From: Faucicola osloensis_C
GTDB taxonomy: Bacteria; Pseudomonadota; Gammaproteobacteria; Pseudomonadales; Moraxellaceae
DNA: 64,000 nucleotides
Direction of reading: 5' to 3'
NCBI GenBank assembly: GCA_019353055.1
Contig: JABAHL010000011.1
Span: 1-64,000 of the forward strand
The position numbers were made by a program, and so were the translations under genes. Positions 14,656-22,215 of this stretch are shown piece after piece. Numbering within the stretch: position 1 is the first letter of the stretch; each line of letters starts with the position of its first letter. The notes under the pieces were generated by a model. That model was not told the origin of the DNA. It ran no database searches and saw only the letters and a list, made by a program, of their open reading frames with translations.

Positions 14656-16332
14656 ATGTCAGTGAATAACGCTCGATGGGTAGCATGGCGTCAGCAAGGT
14701 GGCAATACTCAAGGTATCAGTACTCAAGGTATCAATGCTTATGTGATGATGGGTATTGTCGCGCTATTTTTGACCCTGACCGCCAATATTACTTTCTTTG
14801 ATAAAGCCACTGAAGTCTATCCGTTTGCCCAGCATATTGGGTTTATAGGCTCATTGCCATTGGTGCTATTCGGTGTCATGCTACTGGTTATTGTGCTGCT
14901 TAGCTATCGTTACACCCTTAAAGCGGTATTGATTTTTTTGCTATTGACCGCGGCAGTCACGGCATATTTTACTGATACTTATGGCACTGTCTATGATGTC
15001 AATATGCTACAAAACGCGCTACAAACCGATAAAGCAGAAAGCGCTGATTTGTTTAACGTCAATTTTATCTTACGCATTTTATTGCTTGGGGTATTGCCTA
15101 GTGTGTGGGTGGCGTGGCAAAAGGTCACATTTCCCCCCATCAAGCGCAGTCTATTGCAGCGCGGCTTGACGTATTTGGTCAGCCTCGGCTTGGTGGTGTT
15201 ACCGATTTTGGCGATGAGTAAAAATTACGCCAGTTTTTTCCGTGAACATAAACAGCTTCGTAGCTATACCAATCCTGCAACCCCTGTATATGCACTGGGT
15301 AAACTTGCCAGTATACAGCTCAAACAAGCACAAGCTCCCAAAACACAAATCATGCATGCCACCGATGCGGTGCAGGTGAAGAACCCCACCACCCGTAAGC
15401 CAAAACTGATGGTATTGGTGGTCGGGGAAACCGCGCGCGGTGACCATGTGCAGCTAAATGGGTATAACCGAACCACCTTCCCGCAGATGGCAGCGATGGC
15501 TGGGGTAACTAATTTTAATCAAGTCATCGCCTGCGGTACCTCAACCGCTTATTCGGTGCCTTGTATGTTTAGTTATGTGGGTATGAAAGACTACGATGTG
15601 GATACCGCCAACTACCAAGAAAATGTACTTGATACTTTACATCGCCTAAAGGTCAATATCTTGTGGCGTGATAACAACTCAAGCTCAAAAGGCGTCACTA
15701 ATCGTTTGCCAGCGGAGAATTTTGTCGATTATAAAACCGCGCGCAACAATACGATGTGTAATACCAACCCCTATGGCGAGTGCCGCGATGTGGGTATGCT
15801 AGTAGGCTTAGATGACTACGTCAAACAACAAGCTAACCAAGATACGCTTAACCAGGACACCCTAATTGTGCTGCACCAAATGGGTAATCACGGACCTGCG
15901 TATTTTAAACGATATGATAAGCAATTTGAAAAATTCACCCCAGTCTGCCAAACCAATGAACTTGCCAAATGCGACCCACAAAGCGTGATTAATGCCTTTG
16001 ACAATGCGCTACTTGCCACCGATGACTTTTTGGCAAAAACGGTGAACTGGTTAGACAAATACGACAGCACCCACCAAGTGGCAATGCTGTATGTCAGTGA
16101 CCACGGTGAAAGTCTGGGCGAAAACGGCATCTATTTACATGGCATGCCTTATAAAATCGCGCCTAAAGCGCAAAAACACGTCGCATCGATGTTTTGGGCA
16201 GGTAAGCACTCAGGCATTCAAGCAGTGCCATCTAATACTGAACTCACCCATGATGCCATTACCCCAACTTTGTTAAAACTGTTTGATGTGCGTGCGCAAA
16301 CCGTACAAGGCAAACCCTTGTTTATCAAGTAA
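14656..16332 (+). CDS. eptA: phosphoethanolamine-lipid A transferase, MCR/ICR-Mo-like
   Basis: Inner-membrane enzyme that transfers phosphoethanolamine from phosphatidylethanolamine to lipid A phosphates, lowering surface charge and polymyxin/colistin binding. The 558 residues comprise about five N-terminal membrane helices (28-48, 65-83, 87-105, 137-154, 172-187) and a periplasmic sulfatase-fold domain. Active-site residues are Glu258 (VVGETARGDH), the nucleophile Thr297 in CGTSTAYSVPC, His412 (MGNHGPAYF), Asp482-His483 (SDHGESLGE) and His495. Cysteine pairs match those of MCR enzymes, and long stretches resemble MCR-1 closely. The ATG at 14656 is chosen because AAGGTGAG precedes it. A PAP2 phosphatase follows in the same direction, as in the mobile mcr-1-pap2 unit. 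Confidence 0.95.
   Translation: MSVNNARWVAWRQQGGNTQGISTQGINAYVMMGIVALFLTLTANITFFDKATEVYPFAQHIGFIGSLPLVLFGVMLLVIVLLSYRYTLKAVLIFLLLTAAVTAYFTDTYGTVYDVNMLQNALQTDKAESADLFNVNFILRILLLGVLPSVWVAWQKVTFPPIKRSLLQRGLTYLVSLGLVVLPILAMSKNYASFFREHKQLRSYTNPATPVYALGKLASIQLKQAQAPKTQIMHATDAVQVKNPTTRKPKLMVLVVGETARGDHVQLNGYNRTTFPQMAAMAGVTNFNQVIACGTSTAYSVPCMFSYVGMKDYDVDTANYQENVLDTLHRLKVNILWRDNNSSSKGVTNRLPAENFVDYKTARNNTMCNTNPYGECRDVGMLVGLDDYVKQQANQDTLNQDTLIVLHQMGNHGPAYFKRYDKQFEKFTPVCQTNELAKCDPQSVINAFDNALLATDDFLAKTVNWLDKYDSTHQVAMLYVSDHGESLGENGIYLHGMPYKIAPKAQKHVASMFWAGKHSGIQAVPSNTELTHDAITPTLLKLFDVRAQTVQGKPLFIK
14706..14735 (+). repeat. coding 15-bp tandem duplication in eptA
   Basis: TACTCAAGGTATCAG (14706-14720) is followed by the same 15 bases with one change (14721-14735). 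It encodes TQGIS-TQGIN in the cytoplasmic N-terminal segment of EptA, before the first membrane helix. Confidence 0.88.
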
Positions 16333-16351
16333 AGTTATCCAGTAAAGCTAT
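16326..16351. repeat. 13-bp tandem duplication at the eptA stop
   Basis: CAAGTAAAGTTAT (16326-16338) and CCAGTAAAGCTAT (16339-16351) are adjacent near-copies. The first contains the eptA TAA stop, so the copy is in the eptA-pap2 spacer. Confidence 0.7.
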
Positions 16352-16442
16352 TTGGTTAATTAGAGCCATTTAAGTAATGTTAGACATAACAAGTGCGTCC
16401 AACCCCAGCAACAGTGACGGCAAGATAGATGGTTCAAAATAG

Positions 16443-17204
16443 ATGAGTATACAGACCGCTAAACTAAAAAATTTTGCCAGTAGGCAGACCGTGCTCGGAC
16501 TGGTACTGGCTATCATCTTTACGCTAACGCTGGAGCACAGTGCCATCGATGTAGCCATCAGCCAGTATTTTTATTCCCCCACAGATGGCTGGCTGCTTGA
16601 CAAACAGTCACTACTCCCTAACTTAATTTTTTATACCATTCCCAAAAGACTATTGATTGCGTTTGAAATCTATATGGCCATCGCATGGCTACAACGCTAC
16701 TTATTACAACACCGCGCATCGAGTCACTGGCTTGCCAAGCAACAGGTATGGTTTAAGCCTTTTACCCCACTATCCCTAACTGAAATGGGCTATCTATTCA
16801 TCGTGATGGTGTTGGTACCTTTGATTATCGCATCGCTTAAAGGCGTAACGCATGTGGTGTGTCCCAATCACTTGCAAATTTTTGGCGGTGAGTATCCCTA
16901 TCTAACGATACTAGAAAACATCCAAGCCGGAACCCGCTCAAAATGTTTCCCTGCAGCGCATGCTAGTGCTGGGTTTGCCCTGTATGCTTGGGCGTTTATC
17001 CCAAGTCTTTGGCACAAGCGCTGGCAAATCGCAGCGATGGTGACAGTGATAGCTTGGCTAATGGGTGGGTATAAAATGTTGATAGGTGACCATTTTTTCA
17101 GTCATACCCTGGTATCTATGAGCTTGGCATGGGGGATTTGCGCGGCAGTGGCATGGGCTTGGTGTCGGTTTTACGCCAAAGGTGTGTCCGCAAAAAATTC
17201 ATGA
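16443..17204 (+). CDS. PAP2-family membrane phosphatase
   Basis: A 253-residue integral membrane protein with about five or six helices and PAP2 superfamily motifs. These are SKCFPAAHAS (the PSGH-like motif, with PAAH instead of PSGH) and GGYKMLIGDHFFSHT (the SRxxxxxHxxxD-like motif, with the catalytic His in GDH). Such enzymes dephosphorylate lipid phosphates, for example undecaprenyl pyrophosphate, phosphatidate or lipid A 1-phosphate; the substrate here is unknown. It lies 110 bases downstream of eptA, same strand, and ends at a terminator. The size agrees with the PAP2 protein encoded next to mcr-1 on plasmids. The start has no strong ribosome binding site. Confidence 0.88.
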   Translation: MSIQTAKLKNFASRQTVLGLVLAIIFTLTLEHSAIDVAISQYFYSPTDGWLLDKQSLLPNLIFYTIPKRLLIAFEIYMAIAWLQRYLLQHRASSHWLAKQQVWFKPFTPLSLTEMGYLFIVMVLVPLIIASLKGVTHVVCPNHLQIFGGEYPYLTILENIQAGTRSKCFPAAHASAGFALYAWAFIPSLWHKRWQIAAMVTVIAWLMGGYKMLIGDHFFSHTLVSMSLAWGICAAVAWAWCRFYAKGVSAKNS

Positions 17205-17223
17205 CGCTAACAGTTGATGGTAT

Positions 17224-17256
17224 AAAAAAGCGCTGAGGAAAACCCCACGCTTTTTT
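17224..17256. terminator. bidirectional terminator between pap2 and lolB
   Basis: AAAAAAGCG (17224-17232) pairs with CGCTTTTTT (17248-17256), with a 15-base loop, and has T runs in both reading directions. It separates the convergent pap2 and lolB genes. Confidence 0.75.
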
Positions 17257-17284
17257 TGGGTTTCATGGTTTCATAGTTTCATGG

Positions 17285-17977
17285 CTAGCTTAATCGATTG
17301 ATGGTCATCACCACTTTATAGCCATCGGGATGGCTGGCAGTTAAGCGAGAAGGCAGTTTATCGTTACTGTTGCTATAGCTAAAGGTGGCTGTCCAATCGC
17401 CATTTTGGGCACTCACTAGGCGATTAGTGCTGTCTTTTTTATCATTGGCATCACTGGGCGCTGGCTGACCTTGAATCCAGTAAGGCAGCTGTGAGATGGG
17501 CGCTTGCCAACCGGTTGCACGTAATAGCAATTCTTCAGGGGTAGCGGCATTGATGGTGCCTTTTTCGTTGGTTAACGTCGCAGATTGACCATTGTAGCTG
17601 ATTTTGGTTTGACCTGCATTCATCGCACCGGCAATTTCAATGGCAAAGTTTTGACCTTGCTGTGTCCAAATATAAAACGCGCTACCTGCCTGCTGCGGCG
17701 TGGTCATGCCAATTTTACCATTGATGGTAAATTGCGCGCTTGGTCGCGTACTTGTAGCCGCTTGCTGATTAGTGGTGGTCGATGGCGCTGTGGCTGTTTG
17801 GGTATTGACCACAGGGTTTGTCATCACTGTGGCGGTAGGTTTGGCTGTGATGGGCTTGGTTGTTGCGCGTACTGACTGACAGCCTGTTAACAGCATACTA
17901 CTGATGCCCAAACAGGCAATACTTAATCCCGTGACTTTGCTGGTGATTTTGCTGGTGACCGCTGGTAATAAATGCAT
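17285..17977 (-). CDS. lolB: outer-membrane lipoprotein receptor LolB
   Basis: LolB accepts lipoproteins from the periplasmic carrier LolA and inserts them in the outer membrane. The 230-residue precursor has a lipoprotein signal with the lipobox LLTGC (Cys33), a Thr/Ala/Pro-rich tether (34-80) and the LolB beta-barrel domain. Motifs in it are FTINGKIGM, GSAFYIWTQQGQNFAIEIAGAM, LLLRATGWQAPISQLPYWIQG and a C-terminal KVVMTINRL. GAGG lies ahead of the ATG. In Pseudomonas the order is hemA, TPR gene, lolB, ispE. Here the first three are kept, but the region downstream is occupied by convergent eptA-pap2 instead of ispE. Confidence 0.9.
   Translation of the reverse strand: MHLLPAVTSKITSKVTGLSIACLGISSMLLTGCQSVRATTKPITAKPTATVMTNPVVNTQTATAPSTTTNQQAATSTRPSAQFTINGKIGMTTPQQAGSAFYIWTQQGQNFAIEIAGAMNAGQTKISYNGQSATLTNEKGTINAATPEELLLRATGWQAPISQLPYWIQGQPAPSDANDKKDSTNRLVSAQNGDWTATFSYSNSNDKLPSRLTASHPDGYKVVMTINRLS
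17936..17959. repeat. coding 12-bp tandem duplication in lolB
   Basis: TTTGCTGGTGAT (17936-17947) and TTTGCTGGTGAC (17948-17959) are adjacent. They encode the repeated S-K-(I/V)-T of the LolB signal-peptide N-region. The lolB leader (17986-18031) also has degenerate 12-13-bp units around AAATGTTAA. Confidence 0.75.
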
Positions 17978-18248
17978 AATATCCTCAAATGTTAATCAAA
18001 TTTGTTAATCAAGTTTTCATCAAATGTTAACTGGTTTTGCTCAAGCATGATGGTTTAAAAAACTGATGGGTAAACTATAAATAGCCATTGTTAAGCCTGT
18101 TTTGCTTAACTGCTCAAATTGGTGAAAAAGCGGTTGTTATTTATCTCTCGTTTATCTGCCATTTACCTGTCATCTATCTGCTTTACCACCCTCAGTGCTC
18201 GCTAGTCGTCATGCTTAGAGTCATGTTCAGAGACGATTTTAGGCAGTG

Positions 18249-20132
18249 CTATTGCAGATTTTCGGGCTGATAACCGAGTTCATTGACCAAAATTTGGTTG
18301 ATGCGAGCAGCTTCTTTTTGGTTGCCCAAATTTAAGTAGGCTTGTTGTAGCAGCAAGCCGCTAATCACATCAGGTACGATATCAAAATTATCCGATAACA
18401 GACTAATGACGGTAGCGTTATTAGCCTGATGCAGCGCTTGCTGCGACAGTATTTGCCGCGCCTTTAAACCGACTTCTTTGTCATTGATTAATGCCGTCAG
18501 TAGGGCGGTCACCTCTTCATTATTTTGTTTTAAATTGACCAAGGTTTGCGCATATTCGAGTTGATAATCCACGTTTGTGGGCGCAAGGCGAATCAACTCT
18601 TTTAACAGTCGCAGTTTACTGGTGTAATCATCATCGGGCAGTAACAATACCTTGGCAAATAAAATATCGGTATTATTGGGTAAACTGGTTTGCGCGCTAT
18701 TAAGCAAGGCTAACGCTTGCGCGGTTTGGTTATTTTTTTGCAAAATGTTGGCTTGCATGATGTAGCTTTGCGGTGCAAAACTGTCAAATTGCTCCCGTAA
18801 TTTGATGCTACTGGCAATCGCTTCCTCAAAACGATTTTGCGAGATTAATAAATCAATCTGTTGCTGTCTGGCTTTGAGCACCAAGTCAGGTTGCATCACT
18901 TTGCCATAGTAGCCAATCGCATCATTGAGTAGGTTCTGGCGTTCGGCACTGACAGCCAAATAATAATTGGCTTGGTCCTTAAAGTTGGGGCTGGCAATCA
19001 ATGCTTTGAGCAAGCGATCTGCTGCGGCGTATTTTTTTAAATCAATACCCACCAAAGCAGCCAGTAGTTTGATTTCTTCATCTGCTAAAAACGGCTGATT
19101 AGCACGGGCATTGAGCTGTTGCCATACTTGCGCGCTTTTGCCTTGCTTTAGCATATAGCGAATTTGATAGACAAATAGCGCTTTATTGTCAGGGACGGTT
19201 TTACGCGCCTGCGCAATAAACGCAATCACTTGATTACTGGGCGATAACGCCTGCAGGATATCTGCTTTTAAAATCAAAAAAGCCGGACTTTTTGGGTTGG
19301 TTTTAAGCGCCCGATTAATCGCCATTAACGCGGCTTTGGGCTGTTGAAACTGTAGCAGCAGACCTGCTTTCATCACCAGCAGTGAAGGGTTGTTTTTGAT
19401 ATCTAATCGATTAAGCGTAGCGAGCAGTTCAGCTTGGTCTTGGGTTTCGGTGGGATAAATCCCAAGCAAAATCTGACTTAAATCAGCGTCAGGATCGTAC
19501 TGCAAAATTTGATTGAGCTTTTCGCCGGCTAATTCATACTCGTGCGCTTTGAGTGCCAAATGGGTCACATAAAAAATCGCCGGCACATGGTCAGGATTTT
19601 GCTGTTGCCACGCATTGGCAAAAGCGAGTGACAACTGTGGTGGTTCATTTTGTAAAGATAAACCGAGTGCGCGTTCAAATACGGGGGCCGCATCCGCCAA
19701 AAAAGACTGCTGCTTATAGGTCGCTAACGCCTGGTCGATACGACCGCGATCTGCGGCAAACTCTGCCATTAAAATCGCATACAGGCTTGGCTGGCTAAGA
19801 GACTGATTAACAGACTGACTAGCGGATGCAAAATTTGCCCCGGCACTAAAAACCGCTGGGCTAAACAATAAGCTTGCCAACGTGAGCGTAGTCGCGACTA
19901 CCTTTTTGCCTAAAGTGGTAAAGGGTTTAAATACATCAAGCGGCTTTAAGTTAGATTTCAGATTAGGCTTTAGATTGACAAAAAGTTGCTGCGGTGTTGA
20001 TAAATGCCTCGGTAAATAAATCGATAAACAATAAGGCTTGACATATTTCGACGCAAAAAAGCGTGGATTGAGGGGACAACCACGCACAGCGCAACAAGCC
20101 GATGAAATAACCGCTAGAGACAACTTTCGCAT
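18249..20132 (-). CDS. tetratricopeptide-repeat protein, exported
   Basis: A 627-residue TPR protein that lies between lolB and hemA, the same position as the TPR gene of Pseudomonas. Residues about 110-620 are almost wholly helical repeats (LYAILMAEFAADRGRIDQALATYKQ is the typical first unit). A hydrophobic stretch at about 75-97 (VVATTLTLASLLFSPAVFSAGA) resembles a Sec signal with cleavage after FSA. The 70 residues ahead of it look uncharacteristic and rich in repeats, so the true start may lie further in, but no later ATG or GTG precedes the signal. A role in envelope assembly is inferred only from location and neighbour lolB. Confidence 0.8.
   Translation of the reverse strand: MRKLSLAVISSACCAVRGCPLNPRFFASKYVKPYCLSIYLPRHLSTPQQLFVNLKPNLKSNLKPLDVFKPFTTLGKKVVATTLTLASLLFSPAVFSAGANFASASQSVNQSLSQPSLYAILMAEFAADRGRIDQALATYKQQSFLADAAPVFERALGLSLQNEPPQLSLAFANAWQQQNPDHVPAIFYVTHLALKAHEYELAGEKLNQILQYDPDADLSQILLGIYPTETQDQAELLATLNRLDIKNNPSLLVMKAGLLLQFQQPKAALMAINRALKTNPKSPAFLILKADILQALSPSNQVIAFIAQARKTVPDNKALFVYQIRYMLKQGKSAQVWQQLNARANQPFLADEEIKLLAALVGIDLKKYAAADRLLKALIASPNFKDQANYYLAVSAERQNLLNDAIGYYGKVMQPDLVLKARQQQIDLLISQNRFEEAIASSIKLREQFDSFAPQSYIMQANILQKNNQTAQALALLNSAQTSLPNNTDILFAKVLLLPDDDYTSKLRLLKELIRLAPTNVDYQLEYAQTLVNLKQNNEEVTALLTALINDKEVGLKARQILSQQALHQANNATVISLLSDNFDIVPDVISGLLLQQAYLNLGNQKEAARINQILVNELGYQPENLQ
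19942..19977. repeat. 12-bp degenerate tandem repeat, three units
   Basis: GGCTTTAAGTTA, GATTTCAGATTA and GGCTTTAGATTG follow each other (19942-19977). On the minus strand they encode the NLKPNLKSNLKP segment ahead of the putative signal peptide of the TPR protein, a stretch that may be untranslated. Confidence 0.65.
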
Positions 20133-20465
20133 TTAGCCCGCTTGGACAGTAACGTACCTAAAAATCACAGTCAGTATTACAGTTAATGACAAGTAAGATG
20201 TAACAAAATGTTCATGAGAAACTTAAATTATACGGCTACGACGGGCTCAACTATGTAGAATTATGGTTAAATCGTATGGGTAAATAGCAACCAAACGAGC
20301 AGATGTGGCAAAGTTAACTAAAAAAATATGATGATAGCTCGAATGACTGTCCAAAATGCTAGGCATGCTAGACATGTTAATGCGTTAAATTGTAATGCTT
20401 TAGAGCATGGCTAAAGAATTTTCCTGAATCAAAAAAGCAGGATGTTTTTCATTTGTTATTAGCAA

Positions 20466-20474
20466 TGCTATAAT
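20466..20474 (+). promoter_or_regulatory. extended -10 promoter candidate, hemA
   Basis: TGCTATAAT again (20466-20474), identical to the anmK and tyrS promoters. It lies about 240 bases upstream of hemA, which would give a long leader containing the 13-bp repeat. No clear -35. Confidence 0.45.
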
Positions 20475-20615
20475 AATCCACTTTTCTACTTTACTTTTAT
20501 TAAGTGGTTATTATTAAGTTGCTTTAGGTTTCTTTATATTGCCACTTTTCCCCCTGTGTTATCAAGCATGACAAACGTCGATAGGCTGACATTGGCTGAT
20601 ATGGGCTGGATGTCG

Positions 20616-20659
20616 CTTAGCTAGCAAACTTAGCTAACAAACTTAGCTAACAAACTTAG
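20616..20659. repeat. 13-bp tandem repeat, three units plus partial
   Basis: CTTAGCTAGCAAA (20616-20628), CTTAGCTAACAAA (20629-20641) and CTTAGCTAACAAA (20642-20654) follow each other, then CTTAG. It lies 55 bases upstream of hemA. A pair of related 11-bp units, CAAACTTAGTA and CAAACTTAGCT, occurs at 33380-33401. Confidence 0.92.
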
Positions 20660-20713
20660 GTTTACAAAAATCAGCTTTGATAAACGCGGTCATTTTTAAG
20701 GTCAGTACGTTAT

Positions 20714-22072
20714 ATGCAGCTTCTGGTTATTGGGTTAAATCATAAAACAGCGCCAGTTGCCATGCGTGAGCAATTGGCGTTTGCTGCTGAAGATTTGCCG
20801 ATTGCCTTAGATTCGCTCAAAGCGATCACCCAAGGCGCGGTGATTTTATCGACCTGCAACCGCACTGAAATCTATGCCCTAGCCCCTGAAGGACAGACCC
20901 TCACTAGCACGATGTCACAAGTGATTGAATGGCTGGCGGCTTTTAAAAACACGCCCATGCAAAAAATCGCGCCCCACCTGTATCAATATCAAAATAACCA
21001 TGCACTGCTACATTGGGTGCGGGTAGCGTCTGGGCTAGACTCGATGATTTTGGGCGAGCCGCAGATTTTGGGACAAATCAAACAGGCGGTGCGCCAATCG
21101 CGTGCCAAAGAAGCTATCTCGAGTAAGCTTAGCTGGGTGATTCAGCAGGTATTTGCTGCCGCCAAACAAGTGCGTAACGAAACGCGGGTAGGCTCACAAG
21201 CGGTATCGTTAGGCTTTGCCGCCGCCAAATTGGTGACCCAAATTTTTCAAAAACCTAGCAACAACACTTTGCTGGTTGTCGCGGCAGGTGAGATGAATCG
21301 GCTGGTTGCGACCAATATCGCAGGTTTAGGTGTCGGCAAAGTCATCATCTGTAATCGTAGCCTTAAGCGTGCCGCGCTGCTTGCCTCTGAGCTTGAAACG
21401 ATTGTGCCGCACATAGAGATTACCCCGCTTGATCAATTACCCAACGTGTTACCGCAAGCGGATATTGTAACCAGCTGTAGCGGTAGCTTATATACCTTGA
21501 TTGATAAAACCATGGTAAAACAGGCGTTAAAACAGCGCCGTCATCAGCCCATGTTAATGATTGATTTGGCTGTGCCTCGCGATATTGACCCTACCGTCAG
21601 TGAGCTAGATGACGTGTATTTATATTCAATTGATGACTTACAACATGTGATTGCAGGCAACCTTGAACAGCGTCGCCAAGCTGCCGTAGAAGCAGAATTA
21701 TTGGTGAGCCAAATCGTGGTGGCGATTGAGCGCAAATACTTGGTGCGCCAAGTGGGTCAGGATATTCAGCAGTACCGTGAGCAAGCCAAACACCATGCGG
21801 ATATGATTTTAAGCCAATCCTTACAGCAGCTTGCCGATGGTCATGCAGCCGAAGCCGTGTTAACCGAACTGACCCGTAAACTCACCCAAACGTTAACCCA
21901 TGCACCTTCTAAACTATTGCGAGAAACGGCTAGCGAACAGCCCGTAGAAACCGTCAATTTTGTGGCACAACAGCTGACCCATGCCTTTCGCAAAGACAAA
22001 TGCCCCTATCTCACCCATAACAATACCCTGCTTGATGACGAGCCAGCGCCACCGTCTTTTGACAACCAATAG
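20714..22072 (+). CDS. hemA: glutamyl-tRNA reductase
   Basis: First committed enzyme of the C5 haem pathway: it reduces glutamyl-tRNA to glutamate-1-semialdehyde with NADPH. The 452-residue protein has GLNHKTAPVAMREQL, the catalytic Cys48 in STCNRTEIYA, SGLDSMILGEPQILGQIKQA, the NADPH-binding region starting VVAAGEMNRLVATNIAG (about 190-205), and MIDLAVPRDIDP. The C-terminal dimerisation helices are present. The C-terminal extension (DDEPAPPSFDNQ) is slightly longer than usual. AAGG lies about 12 bases upstream of the ATG. prfA, the common downstream partner, is absent; glnD follows after 143 bases. Confidence 0.97.
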   Translation: MQLLVIGLNHKTAPVAMREQLAFAAEDLPIALDSLKAITQGAVILSTCNRTEIYALAPEGQTLTSTMSQVIEWLAAFKNTPMQKIAPHLYQYQNNHALLHWVRVASGLDSMILGEPQILGQIKQAVRQSRAKEAISSKLSWVIQQVFAAAKQVRNETRVGSQAVSLGFAAAKLVTQIFQKPSNNTLLVVAAGEMNRLVATNIAGLGVGKVIICNRSLKRAALLASELETIVPHIEITPLDQLPNVLPQADIVTSCSGSLYTLIDKTMVKQALKQRRHQPMLMIDLAVPRDIDPTVSELDDVYLYSIDDLQHVIAGNLEQRRQAAVEAELLVSQIVVAIERKYLVRQVGQDIQQYREQAKHHADMILSQSLQQLADGHAAEAVLTELTRKLTQTLTHAPSKLLRETASEQPVETVNFVAQQLTHAFRKDKCPYLTHNNTLLDDEPAPPSFDNQ

Positions 22073-22215
22073 TTAACAAGCAATAATTTTCCTATCGCTG
22101 AGCTTTTAAGCCCAAGTTTTCGCTACAAGCGGTGGCTAGCTTTTTTGCATCAAATTTGTAATACTGAAAATTGCTCTGCTAACTCTGATAACAATGGCGT
22201 CGATTAGGATTTGCT

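Larger units (their letters stand above)
20133..20713. other. 581-base spacer between the TPR gene and hemA
   Basis: No convincing gene was seen on either strand. The spacer holds an extended -10 at 20466-20474 and a 13-bp triple repeat at 20616-20659, otherwise AT-rich sequence. It presumably carries the divergent promoters of the TPR-lolB and hemA units. Confidence 0.6.

Noticed and set aside
18249..20132. Frameshift or gene fusion at the TPR protein N-terminus
   Set aside because: The odd first 70 residues can be explained by an over-extended start. No other frame gives a better signal-peptide-first protein, so a frameshift is not supported.
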